From Stomatohabitans albus (GTDB taxonomy: Bacteria; Actinomycetota; Nitriliruptoria; Euzebyales; Euzebyaceae), in the NCBI RefSeq assembly GCF_036336025.1, contig NZ_JAYKKE010000001.1:248001-312000 (forward strand): a DNA stretch of 64,000 nucleotides. Reading direction: 5' to 3'. This document shows positions 55,853 to 63,308 of the stretch, piece by piece (within the stretch, counting starts at the first letter, position 1; every line of letters starts with the position of its first letter). The notes under the pieces were generated by a model that did no database searches, was not told where the DNA came from, and saw only the letters and a list, made by a program, of their open reading frames with translations. Position numbers and translations under genes: made by a program.

Positions 55853-56011
55853 GTCCAACTCACATTACTGCAACCCAAAGCAATCCAGCCCATTAGAACC
55901 AAGCTCTATTGCTACCTATGGTTCACCTTGATGGATTGGTCGTTACGATGTTTGGCATCCTGCTGAATCGGTTTGATTGTGCCAGACCTCGGCCCGTCCA
56001 AGGAGAACGCA
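55853..56011. other. Gap between riboswitch and tpx terminator
   Basis: Holds the presumed btuCDF promoter on the minus strand. I saw no ORF with a credible ribosome site except an 11-codon frame at 56012 that is better explained by the tpx hairpin. Confidence 0.4.
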
Positions 56012-56041
56012 ATGAAGGCAAACCGAACAGTTTGCCTTCAT
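56012..56041 (-). terminator. Terminator hairpin after tpx
   Basis: ATGAAGGCAAAC and GTTTGCCTTCAT form a 12-bp perfect stem with a 6-nt loop, 22 bp after the tpx stop. On the minus strand TGCGTTCTCC follows. Confidence 0.6.
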
Positions 56042-56063
56042 GAATGATGAGTTATCCGTACAG

Positions 56064-56561
56064 TTAGGCCGTTGCGGCGGCGATGGCCGCGTCATAATCA
56101 GGTTCTTGAGCGATTTCTTCGACAAGCTGGCTGTACACAACCTTGCCGTCTTTAACAACGACAACGCTACGGGCCGCAAAATTTTCGAGCGGACCATCAA
56201 CCATCAATGCACCCAGGTTGGCAAGGCCGTCACGATTACGGGCAAATGACCCAAACGTGACCCCTTCAATATTGTTGTCTGCTGCAAACCGTTCTTGCGC
56301 AAATGGTGTATCTACACTCAAATTGATAACACTTAAATCTTCTTCTTTGGCACGGCTAGAAAAGGTCTCAACGCTTGTTGCACACACTCCGGTGTCGATG
56401 GACGGAAAAATATTCAAAATGACGGTGCCAGAAGAAACTTCATTTGCCTGGATTTCATCCAGCGTGCCCGTAACCACCTTGACTTCTGGCATTACTGCAC
56501 CTGCGGCAATAAAGTCAGCATTCGTATTGACGGGTGTTCCCCGGAACGTAAGTGAAGCCAT
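56064..56561 (-). CDS. tpx: Thiol peroxidase (Tpx), single-cysteine form
   Basis: Peroxiredoxin that reduces hydroperoxides. ATG 56561 has AAGGA 6 nt upstream, giving 165 residues; the longer frame to 56657 is not credible. The peroxidatic Cys60 is in FPSIDTGVCATSVETF. The resolving Cys of typical Tpx sits in SRFC-like context; here the sequence is DTPFAQERFAADN with Ala93, and no other Cys exists. It must be recycled by an external thiol, for example mycothiol, if active. Otherwise the fold motifs are normal. Confidence 0.93.
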   Translation of the reverse strand: MASLTFRGTPVNTNADFIAAGAVMPEVKVVTGTLDEIQANEVSSGTVILNIFPSIDTGVCATSVETFSSRAKEEDLSVINLSVDTPFAQERFAADNNIEGVTFGSFARNRDGLANLGALMVDGPLENFAARSVVVVKDGKVVYSQLVEEIAQEPDYDAAIAAATA

Positions 56562-56716
56562 GTGCATTCCTTTCTGAATGACGAATAGAGCCGTTATGCT
56601 CAATTGGTAGCTTAATCTGTTTTCTCTTAGGCGTTTAAGTGGACAAGAATCGTTCACTACGGGTAGCTTTTCCTACCTAACCATGAGCAAGAGGCATACA
56701 ACAGATTGGTGGCATA

Positions 56717-58867
56717 GTGCAGGTAACGGGGCGATACACGCCGCATAGCCGCGGCTTTGGGTTCGTAGATGTTGAAGGCGGTCATGCCGTCGTTGTAGAT
56801 GACACCGGCCAGCGCCATGAGCTGACGAGTGTCTTTGTTCCTCCCGCTGTTGGGAGTGGCTGGATTGACGGCGATGTGGTTACCGCTCGTCTTGAAGTCG
56901 ACGATCAAGACCGATTAACGGCAAACGAACTGAGCCTTGTTAAACGCCCACGCCGCTTTGTCGTTGGGGTTATTCGTCCATTTGCCGGCAAGATGGTACT
57001 CGAACTCGATTCACGCCTCGGTAACGGTGAGATTCCCATGACCGACGCGATGAGTGATGCACTCCGCCATGCCGAAGGCCGTCAAGTTGTCGCAATGGTC
57101 AGCAATGACGGGCGGGCTACCTGCACCGCTCAGGTAACCCAACCAGCTCCGGTTGAAGCACCATCTGCGATTCGGGCAAGTGCGATTGTGATTGCACATG
57201 GTGCCGCCAACGCTTCTGATTTCCCCCTTGGGGTTGAAGCTGTTGACCTTGATTCCAAGTTGGCGGTGCGCTGGTCGTTAGTAACGCTGGGTCGTATGAC
57301 GAATGGTCAAGAAGGCCTAGCCGGTGAAATGAGCGCCCTAGAGGGGCCAGTGCCCGGTCCGGCAGCGGAACTGATTGATCGTCGCCACGAAACCTGTGTC
57401 ACGATTGATGATGATTCGACCCAAGACCTTGATGATGCCATCAGTGCCGCGTGGAGTGGAGATGATACTGATCCAGTCCTGCTCACGGTGCATATCGCTG
57501 ATGCGGCAGGCACTGTAGGGATCGGTTCAACAGCCGACCAATACGCACGCACGATGGCCACCACGTCGTATTTTGCCAGTGGCGCCAATATGTCCATGCT
57601 GGACCCCAAACTCAGCGAGGACGAGCTGAGTTTGCATGCCCAGAAAGACCGTCGTGCCGTAACCGTTCGTATGCTGGTCTACCCTGATGGAACCGTCACC
57701 GGGGCTGAGGTGAGCCTGTCGTGGATAAGCCCGACTGTCCGCCTGAGCTATGAGGGTGTTGAAAAGTGGCTGCGCACGGGTGACTTAGCGCCGCTCTTGC
57801 GACCAGGGAATACCCATAGCGCTCCCACAGGTAAAGCAGGCGCAATCAAGGTGTGTATGGATGCCCTTGAGGAAGTCAGTAAGCGCCTCACAAAAAACCG
57901 TGAACGGCGCATCACGATTGATGACTTATTCACCCGCGAAGAAGTGGAGCTTCGCGTTGAAGATGGGCGCATCGTGCTCAAGAAGGCGAATAAGTACCCC
58001 GGCGCCCAACAAATGGTTGAAACCGCAATGGTGGCCGCCAATGAGGCAGTAGCTTCATGGGCTATCGAACGCCGTATCCCCTTGTTGTATCGGTCACACA
58101 CCGGGTTTGATCCTGAACGCTTGGAGACTCTCACCAAGTTGGTGAAGACCCTTAAGGTCGATGTGGCGGACCCAGACAGTCCATCAGTGGAAGAAATTAT
58201 GCAGGCGGTGGCTGATCTCCGAGCTGCTGGCAACACCGATGATGCCGATATGCTCGCCGTGGTTGCCGGTTCTTCAGTTGGTCGAGCCACCTATGTGGTT
58301 GAGCCTGATGGTCACGTCGCCATGGGGTCTACTGCGTACACCCATTTCACGAGCCCACTGCGACGCTACGCTGACCTCATCGTGCATCGCCAGGTACGTG
58401 CTCATCTCGCAAACGAAGCACTGCCGTACACGACCGATGATTTGGAAAAGTTGGCGGCATGGCTTGACTACCGAACCGGAGGAGCCAACCGCACCCAAGC
58501 CTTAGAGCGTGCGGGATTGTGGGCGGTGTTCTTGCCGCGAAAGACCGGCGGGTTGCATTGGCCGACACCAGCACAGATTACGGAGCTCACCGCCTCTGGT
58601 GCCCGTGTCCGGTTGACCCGTGCCGGGATCGGGGCGTTCTTGCCTGCGGCGCGCATGTTGGGGCTACCCCCACGTGAAAAGGTCAGCCTTGAGCTTGTCG
58701 AACACGGCATGGCAACCACGGATGGCAAGTGGCACGTCGGTCAAGTCGTAGACGTTCGCATGGACCGCCTTGACCCGCGTGGTCGCCCGGAAGTTCGCCC
58801 CTCCAACAAACCCGCCCCCGCCATTGCGGACCAGGGGAGGCGCTCCCCCACCCATAACCCCAGCTAA
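56717..58867 (+). CDS. RNase II/R-family exoribonuclease
   Basis: 716 residues, processive 3'-5' exoribonuclease. A cold-shock-like N-terminal region (GRYTPHSRGFGFVDVEGG) leads to the RNB catalytic core with the metal-binding Asp cluster TIDDDSTQDLDDAIS (about 227-241), YFASGANMSMLDPKLSEDELSLHA, and AYTHFTSPLRRYADLIVHRQV. An S1-like segment closes the chain. It lacks the Lys-rich tail of RNase R, and the length is nearer the actinobacterial short RNase R/II group. GTG start with GGTGG 4 nt upstream. Ends at a long hairpin. Confidence 0.9.
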   Translation: MQVTGRYTPHSRGFGFVDVEGGHAVVVDDTGQRHELTSVFVPPAVGSGWIDGDVVTARLEVDDQDRLTANELSLVKRPRRFVVGVIRPFAGKMVLELDSRLGNGEIPMTDAMSDALRHAEGRQVVAMVSNDGRATCTAQVTQPAPVEAPSAIRASAIVIAHGAANASDFPLGVEAVDLDSKLAVRWSLVTLGRMTNGQEGLAGEMSALEGPVPGPAAELIDRRHETCVTIDDDSTQDLDDAISAAWSGDDTDPVLLTVHIADAAGTVGIGSTADQYARTMATTSYFASGANMSMLDPKLSEDELSLHAQKDRRAVTVRMLVYPDGTVTGAEVSLSWISPTVRLSYEGVEKWLRTGDLAPLLRPGNTHSAPTGKAGAIKVCMDALEEVSKRLTKNRERRITIDDLFTREEVELRVEDGRIVLKKANKYPGAQQMVETAMVAANEAVASWAIERRIPLLYRSHTGFDPERLETLTKLVKTLKVDVADPDSPSVEEIMQAVADLRAAGNTDDADMLAVVAGSSVGRATYVVEPDGHVAMGSTAYTHFTSPLRRYADLIVHRQVRAHLANEALPYTTDDLEKLAAWLDYRTGGANRTQALERAGLWAVFLPRKTGGLHWPTPAQITELTASGARVRLTRAGIGAFLPAARMLGLPPREKVSLELVEHGMATTDGKWHVGQVVDVRMDRLDPRGRPEVRPSNKPAPAIADQGRRSPTHNPS

Positions 58868-58882
58868 AAACGCTTAAATCCT

Positions 58883-58938
58883 GTTCAGGTGTTGGCTGCG
58901 ACGTGTTGTTATGCGTCTAATCCAACACCTGAACCATT
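58883..58938 (+). terminator. Long-stem terminator after the exoribonuclease
   Basis: GTTCAGGTGTTGG (58883-58895) and CCAACACCTGAAC (58922-58934) pair perfectly over 13 bp, and CATTTT follows. The right arm overlaps the last codons of the convergent gene at 58917. Confidence 0.65.
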
Positions 58939-59459
58939 TTAAACAGATAATTTGTGCTGTTATGATAGGGCACATCTCCATCAGGGTTCTCGTAAAAATT
59001 ATAATTAAGATAAATAGGCGTTACGGTAAAATACTTCTTTCCCGGCTTAGGATCAATAGTGAAAGAAATAGCCTGATTATGTCTAGTTATTCGACTTTGA
59101 CTTTCTAGTGGTGAGAAGTCTTCATAAAATGGTTCGATAGCAACATCTCCACTAATATCTACATCCTTAAACTGTTGAATATAGATATGGAATGGCATAA
59201 TATCGCTTTGGATAGTTATAGTTATTGCCTTATCAGTATTTGGTATATTTGAAAATAAATCTGGAAAGGCTTCAGGTGGCGGTTCTTGAATAGTAGTTTT
59301 ATCGATTTCATGGTTATACCACTCATAAATATGACTAGTTACTTGTATCCCATTTACTAACATGACTGGTGGCTCTATCGGGGCCGTTGAAGATTCATCC
59401 ACAGCAAACCATGGTTGGTCATCGGGAATCGGCATATTCATTGGCGTCTTTCTTTTCAT
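58917..59459 (-). CDS. AT-rich orphan gene, unknown
   Basis: 180 residues, no family recognised and no signal peptide or membrane helix. Acidic and aromatic, with Pro-rich stretches (EPPPEAFPDLF) and a C-terminal KPGKKYFTVTPIYLNYNFYENPDGDV that suggests beta structure. The AT content and codon use differ sharply from the neighbours (many ATA, TTA, AAT and TAT codons), a sign of recent transfer. ATG 59459 has no ribosome site; the in-frame ATG 59441 has AGAAAG 6 nt upstream. A 9-bp inverted repeat brackets the start region. Convergent with the exoribonuclease gene. Confidence 0.65.
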   Translation of the reverse strand: MKRKTPMNMPIPDDQPWFAVDESSTAPIEPPVMLVNGIQVTSHIYEWYNHEIDKTTIQEPPPEAFPDLFSNIPNTDKAITITIQSDIMPFHIYIQQFKDVDISGDVAIEPFYEDFSPLESQSRITRHNQAISFTIDPKPGKKYFTVTPIYLNYNFYENPDGDVPYHNSTNYLFKMVQVLD

Positions 59460-59482
59460 GTTAAGGATAGGATGACGCCAAT
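59440..59482 (-). repeat. 9-bp inverted repeat around the orphan gene start
   Basis: ATTGGCGTC (59440-59448) and GACGCCAAT (59474-59482) are perfect complements 25 bp apart. In the mRNA the hairpin would enclose ATG 59459 and pair the bases between the ribosome site and ATG 59441. It could limit translation or be an operator. Confidence 0.5.
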
Positions 59483-59672
59483 CTAGAAAAGCAGATGAGT
59501 AAATAACAACTATCTTTTAATAACTAAAGTCACCCATAGATTACCTATCTGATGAAATAGGGGTTTAATCAGGTGTAACGAACACTACAGATCTGGGTCG
59601 ATGAAGGTGACCAATGCTTCTCGTTGTATGAGTCGGTTACGTTGCTCACGCACACGCACCACACGCTGTAGC
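59483..59672. other. Gap upstream of the orphan gene
   Basis: AT-rich near 59483-59560, where the orphan gene's promoter presumably lies, then ordinary composition. Nothing recognised. A 63-codon plus-strand frame from 59601 runs through the hairpin and the small gene and is a shadow. Confidence 0.4.
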
Positions 59673-59719
59673 ACCAAACGCAAGCACCCGACCGTATCGG
59701 TCGGGTGCTTGCGTTTGGT
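59673..59719. terminator. 22-bp perfect hairpin
   Basis: Arms 59673-59694 and 59698-59719 are perfect complements separated by TAT. On the plus strand TCTCTCTCTTC follows, on the minus strand no T-run does. It lies 13 bp after the stop of the 29-residue gene and probably protects or ends that transcript. It is the longest perfect stem I saw in the window. Confidence 0.75.
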
Positions 59720-59732
59720 TCTCTCTCTTCGC

Positions 59733-59822
59733 CTAGGCAGCTACCGGAGCTTCTACCTCAATCACTGCACCTGCAAGCATGGCGGCCATTAAACCGAGAA
59801 CGCTGAGGGTGTTGATGTTCAT
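59733..59822 (-). CDS. 29-residue hydrophobic peptide, unknown
   Basis: ATG 59822 is preceded by AAGGAG 5 nt upstream, one of the best ribosome sites in the window, and the frame ends at TAG 59733. The peptide begins MNINTLSVLGLMAAM, continues as a hydrophobic helix (about residues 6-21) and ends with an acidic, Pro/Val/Ala tail (VEAPVAA). A hairpin follows directly. Nothing comparable is known to me. It could be a small membrane protein, a type I toxin-like peptide (though these usually have a basic tail), or an exported signal peptide. Confidence 0.6.
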   Translation of the reverse strand: MNINTLSVLGLMAAMLAGAVIEVEAPVAA

Positions 59823-60211
59823 AAAAACTCCTTGAAGGATTAGTGTCTGCCTTGTTGAATAACACTCTGCCAGCCTCCACCCCAAACCAACCAACAAATC
59901 ACTTTGTGTGGAAAGCCAATTACAAATCGTAATCTAGGATGGCCTAGGGGATACCTAGCGATGAAGTATGCGTATTCCTTCCGTCTTTGGACCTTGGTCG
60001 GCTTGGCTGGCAATCAAGCTGGTCACGCGGCATCGGGGAGGTCTTCACCTCATGCGAGATAGACCAGCCGCACCTCATTGTCTGCAACAAGTTACTTGGT
60101 TACTGCTACTAGCCGTGCCGTAACGGTCGGCCCCAGATACCCGCTTAAGCTCAACCACGTGCTTAGGTGATGCCACCTAAGGCTTCGTGGCCGTAGACAA
60201 AGGCCAATGGG
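59823..60211. other. Structured intergenic region
   Basis: The first 120 bp should hold the promoter of the 29-residue gene (a TTGGGG/TTATTC pair with 17-bp spacing on the minus strand is a weak candidate). 59940-60210 has several small hairpins: CTTAGGTG/CACCTAAG (60162-60181, loop ATGC), TGGCC/GGCCA (60189-60207) and CTAGG/CCTAG pairs near 59932-59960. A 33-codon frame from 59962 has a poor ribosome site. An unrecognised RNA gene is possible. Confidence 0.35.
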
Positions 60212-60245
60212 CAAACAAAAGCAACGCGAGCCAAAGCTCGCGCTG
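60212..60245 (-). terminator. Intrinsic terminator after fumC
   Basis: On the minus strand CGCGAGC and GCTCGCG pair around a TTTG loop, extended by GCA/TGC across a mismatch, and TTTTGTTTG follows. It lies 26 bp after the fumarase stop. Confidence 0.75.
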
Positions 60246-60270
60246 CATCATCTCACCAAAGGGCAGGAGC

Positions 60271-61671
60271 TTAAAGTACGCCGCCTTCGGTCATCTTCTT
60301 CATGTCCAACAGCTTGTCCACTTCTTCCTTTGACAAGCCAGAGTCTTCGTAGCAAACCTCGCGGAGTGGCCGGTCTTCTTTGAGCGCACGCTTCGCCATC
60401 TTGGCAGACAAGTCGTACCCCACGGCGGGCACCATGGCCGTCACTGTGGAGAGGTTCTTTTCAACAAGTTCGGTGCACCGTTCGGCGTTGGCTTCAATGC
60501 CGTCAACCATCTTGTCAACCATGTTGGTGCAGCTTGCTGCCAGGAGGGTGATGGATTCAAGCACATTACGGGCGATCACCGGAATAAACACATTCAGTTC
60601 AAAGTGGCCTTGTAACCCACCGACGGTGATGGCCGCATCGTTCCCAATCACCTGTGCGCACACCATAGATACTGATTCAGGAATAACCGGATTCACCTTT
60701 GCAGGCATGATGGATGATCCAGGCTGGATTTCTGGGAGGCGGATTTCCATAAACCCAGTGCGTGGGCCAGATCCCATCCAGCGTAGGTCATTCACAATCT
60801 TGGTCAGGCTGACCGCAATGACCTTCAGCTCACCAGACAGTTCCACAATGGCGTCACGGGCAGCTTGGGCTTCAAAGTGGTTTACCGCTTCAATCAGTCC
60901 ATCATGCCCCGTCAACGTGCGCAGTTGCTTGATTACCCCGTCAGTCATCCCTTCTGGTGCATTCAAGCCGGTGCCGACCGCGGTTCCACCAATGGGTAAT
61001 TCAGCAACACGGGTGAGAGCGTCCTTGACCCGATCCATACCCAGTTCAACCTGGCGGGCATAGCCGCTGAACTCTTGACCCAAGGTGATTGGCACCGCAT
61101 CCATCAAGTGGGTACGCCCACTCTTCACCACATCAGCAAATTCCTTGGCTTTCTTATCAAGCGCCTTGTGGAGGTATTCCATTGCAGGCAGCAACTTGGT
61201 TACCGTCGCGTCATAGGTAGCTAAATGAACTGCTGTGGGGAACACATCGTTTGATGACTGTCCAGCATTCACGTGGTCATTGGGGTGCACAAGTTTTGAC
61301 CCCATCGCGCCACCAAGAATCTCAGTAGCACGGTTTGCGACGACCTCATTCGTATTCATATTTGAACTCGTCCCAGAACCGGTCTGGAACACATCCACAA
61401 CAAAATGGTCATCCAGTTTGTTATCAGCAACTTCTTGGGCAGCTTTCGCAATCGCATCATGCTGTTCAGCGGTGATAACACCCTTTTCGGCGTTCACGTG
61501 GGCTGCCGCGAGCTTAATCAACCCAAGGGCACGAATCAGCGCTGGCGGAATCCCCTGGCCACTGATCGGGAAGTTAGCAAGAGCACGGGCCGTGGAGGCC
61601 CCATAGTAGGCAGATACAGGAACCTGCATCTCACCCATCGAATCGGCTTCGGTGCGGAATTCAGTAGTCAT
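60271..61671 (-). CDS. fumC: Fumarate hydratase, class II
   Basis: Interconverts fumarate and malate in the TCA cycle. Superfamily signature GSSIMPAKVNPVIPESV, plus TGSGTSSNMNTNEVVANRA, HPNDHVNAGQSSNDVFPTA and GRTHLMDAVPITLGQEFSGYA with the catalytic His and Ser regions intact. ATG 61671 (466 residues) is preferred over the GTG at 61680. No iron-sulphur cluster is needed, unlike class I. Single gene with its own terminator. Confidence 0.97.
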   Translation of the reverse strand: MTTEFRTEADSMGEMQVPVSAYYGASTARALANFPISGQGIPPALIRALGLIKLAAAHVNAEKGVITAEQHDAIAKAAQEVADNKLDDHFVVDVFQTGSGTSSNMNTNEVVANRATEILGGAMGSKLVHPNDHVNAGQSSNDVFPTAVHLATYDATVTKLLPAMEYLHKALDKKAKEFADVVKSGRTHLMDAVPITLGQEFSGYARQVELGMDRVKDALTRVAELPIGGTAVGTGLNAPEGMTDGVIKQLRTLTGHDGLIEAVNHFEAQAARDAIVELSGELKVIAVSLTKIVNDLRWMGSGPRTGFMEIRLPEIQPGSSIMPAKVNPVIPESVSMVCAQVIGNDAAITVGGLQGHFELNVFIPVIARNVLESITLLAASCTNMVDKMVDGIEANAERCTELVEKNLSTVTAMVPAVGYDLSAKMAKRALKEDRPLREVCYEDSGLSKEEVDKLLDMKKMTEGGVL

Positions 61672-61842
61672 AGCAAGCACCGTAGACCAGGAGAAGGTAC
61701 CTTTTCCACCTCATAAGTCCCTTTATGGCTAGGTCTCCTGCGTGTACAAGTCCCTAAGCCTCTAGCATTGTCTCCTTTGGACTTGGCAATCCTGCATCAT
61801 GATGGGTTGTGAGATCGTGAACCCCCTCGAGAGGAACCCCTG

Positions 61843-62607
61843 TTGACCACTGCTGAACTAATATTTTTTGGGGTTGAGTGCTTCGGCCTCGCCTTTTTCG
61901 CTATCTCCGGTGTCGTACTCGCCGGACGTGCACAACTTGACGGGTTCGGGGTTTTTGTTATCGCATTTATCACCGCAGCCGGTGGTGGCACGGTACGCGA
62001 TGTCATCTTGAATGTCCCGCCATTCTGGACCACCAATATGGGGTACTTCTGGTCTATCGCCATTGCCGGAGTTCTTGGTCAAATCATGGTTCGCGTATCC
62101 AAAAACCGGCTCCCAGGCTGGGTAGCGCTGAGCCTTGATGCCGCCGGGCTCTGTGTGTTCAGCGTGACTGGTTGCCTTAAAACGCTCGATCTTGGCTGGC
62201 GATGGGAGATTGCCATTTTGATGGCTATTTTGACTGGTGTTGGCGGTGGGCTTGTACGCGACACGCTGTTACAAGTTAAGCCCTATGTCTTTCGTGGCGA
62301 GCTATACGCCATCATTTCAGCATTTGCCGCTGCCCTTCTTGTTGCCCAATTAGCGCTGGATATTCCTCGGTTTACAGCCGGTGCTATTGCCAGTTTCTCA
62401 GCATTCATCTTGCGGATGCTGGCTTGGAAGAAAGGGTGGAGCCTGCCAGTCTTTGACATTGATAAACCGGTACGCCCCATCGCTAAGGCCCAACCACTAC
62501 CGGTACCGCCACCGGTACCGGTTCGCCCCTATGGTCGTAAACGTACGAGCTCACTCGTACCCATTGTTCCTTCTCGCCGGTTAGGGCTTAGGATGAATCA
62601 CAAATAG
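61843..62607 (+). CDS. TRIC/UPF0126-family membrane protein, first paralogue
   Basis: 254 residues, about seven membrane helices in two related halves. Each half has the glycine-rich motif (AAGGGTVRDVIL and GVGGGLVRDTLL), the hallmark of the UPF0126/YicG family, which is related to TRIC trimeric K+ channels. TTG start with AGAGGA 7 nt upstream. A basic, Pro-rich C-terminal tail (about 200-254; PLPVPPPVPVRP) is extra to the family. Followed by a paralogue 29 bp later. Confidence 0.88.
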   Translation: MTTAELIFFGVECFGLAFFAISGVVLAGRAQLDGFGVFVIAFITAAGGGTVRDVILNVPPFWTTNMGYFWSIAIAGVLGQIMVRVSKNRLPGWVALSLDAAGLCVFSVTGCLKTLDLGWRWEIAILMAILTGVGGGLVRDTLLQVKPYVFRGELYAIISAFAAALLVAQLALDIPRFTAGAIASFSAFILRMLAWKKGWSLPVFDIDKPVRPIAKAQPLPVPPPVPVRPYGRKRTSSLVPIVPSRRLGLRMNHK

Positions 62608-62636
62608 CTGCCGAAATTATACGGTGAGAACGCCCC

Positions 62637-63272
62637 ATGGACCTTTACGCTTCATTTTCTTCACTGTTCACCCTTGCTGATCTTGTAGGAACAATCGCCT
62701 TTGCGATGTCTGGGGTGATGTTGGCCAGCCGGCTCAAAATGGACATGGTAGGCGTTGTAGTCCTCGCTTTTTTACCAGCATGTGGCGGTGGTACGGTTCG
62801 TGACTTGCTCTTGGGCGCGACACCGTTTTGGATGGAACAGCCGTACTATCTGTATGCAGTTTTTTTCACCGCAATGGTGGGGCAATTCACCGTGGTTCAC
62901 TATCACGAGAGTTTGCCGCGTTGGGTACTGCCCACCTTTGATGCTATCGGTCTCGCAGTATTCACCGTAGCTGGAATAGACAAAGCGCTGCTGTATGGAT
63001 TCGGTTGGGAAGTGTCCGTAACCATGGGCGTACTCACCGGATGCGGTGGGGGTCTATTGCGTGATGTCGTTGCGACCGAGCGTGCAGGGCTTTTAAGCAC
63101 CGAAGTCTACGCAACGGTCTCACTAGCAGGTGGATTGTTGCTCTTTGTGATGCGCAAGCTTGAATTATTCAACCTCGGCACAATGAGTTTTATCGCCTGC
63201 GTTTTTATCTTCGTATTCAGGATGATTGCCTGGCATCGTAACTGGCATCTTCCCCGAGTGGTGTTGAAATAG
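62637..63272 (+). CDS. TRIC/UPF0126-family membrane protein, second paralogue
   Basis: 211 residues of seven helices and nothing else. Glycine motifs are ACGGGTVRDLLL and GCGGGLLRDVVA. It differs from the first paralogue throughout, so the duplication is old. It lacks the Pro-rich tail. Probably co-transcribed with the preceding gene; the two may form separate or mixed trimers. Confidence 0.88.
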   Translation: MDLYASFSSLFTLADLVGTIAFAMSGVMLASRLKMDMVGVVVLAFLPACGGGTVRDLLLGATPFWMEQPYYLYAVFFTAMVGQFTVVHYHESLPRWVLPTFDAIGLAVFTVAGIDKALLYGFGWEVSVTMGVLTGCGGGLLRDVVATERAGLLSTEVYATVSLAGGLLLFVMRKLELFNLGTMSFIACVFIFVFRMIAWHRNWHLPRVVLK

Positions 63273-63308
63273 GCCTCAACACAATTCTCACCAGGTCTTG
63301 CCCCAGGA

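Noticed and set aside
58300-58390. Frameshift in the exoribonuclease
   Set aside because: Checked because of competing frames; the RNB motifs continue in one frame to the stop at 58867.
59601-59792. 63-codon plus-strand frame
   Set aside because: Arg/Cys/Thr-rich, crosses the perfect hairpin and lies opposite the better-supported 29-residue gene.
60380-61063. 227-codon plus-strand frame antisense to fumC
   Set aside because: It lies wholly inside a strongly conserved gene, has no ribosome site, and its product is low-complexity Ser/Thr/Arg typical of antisense frames.
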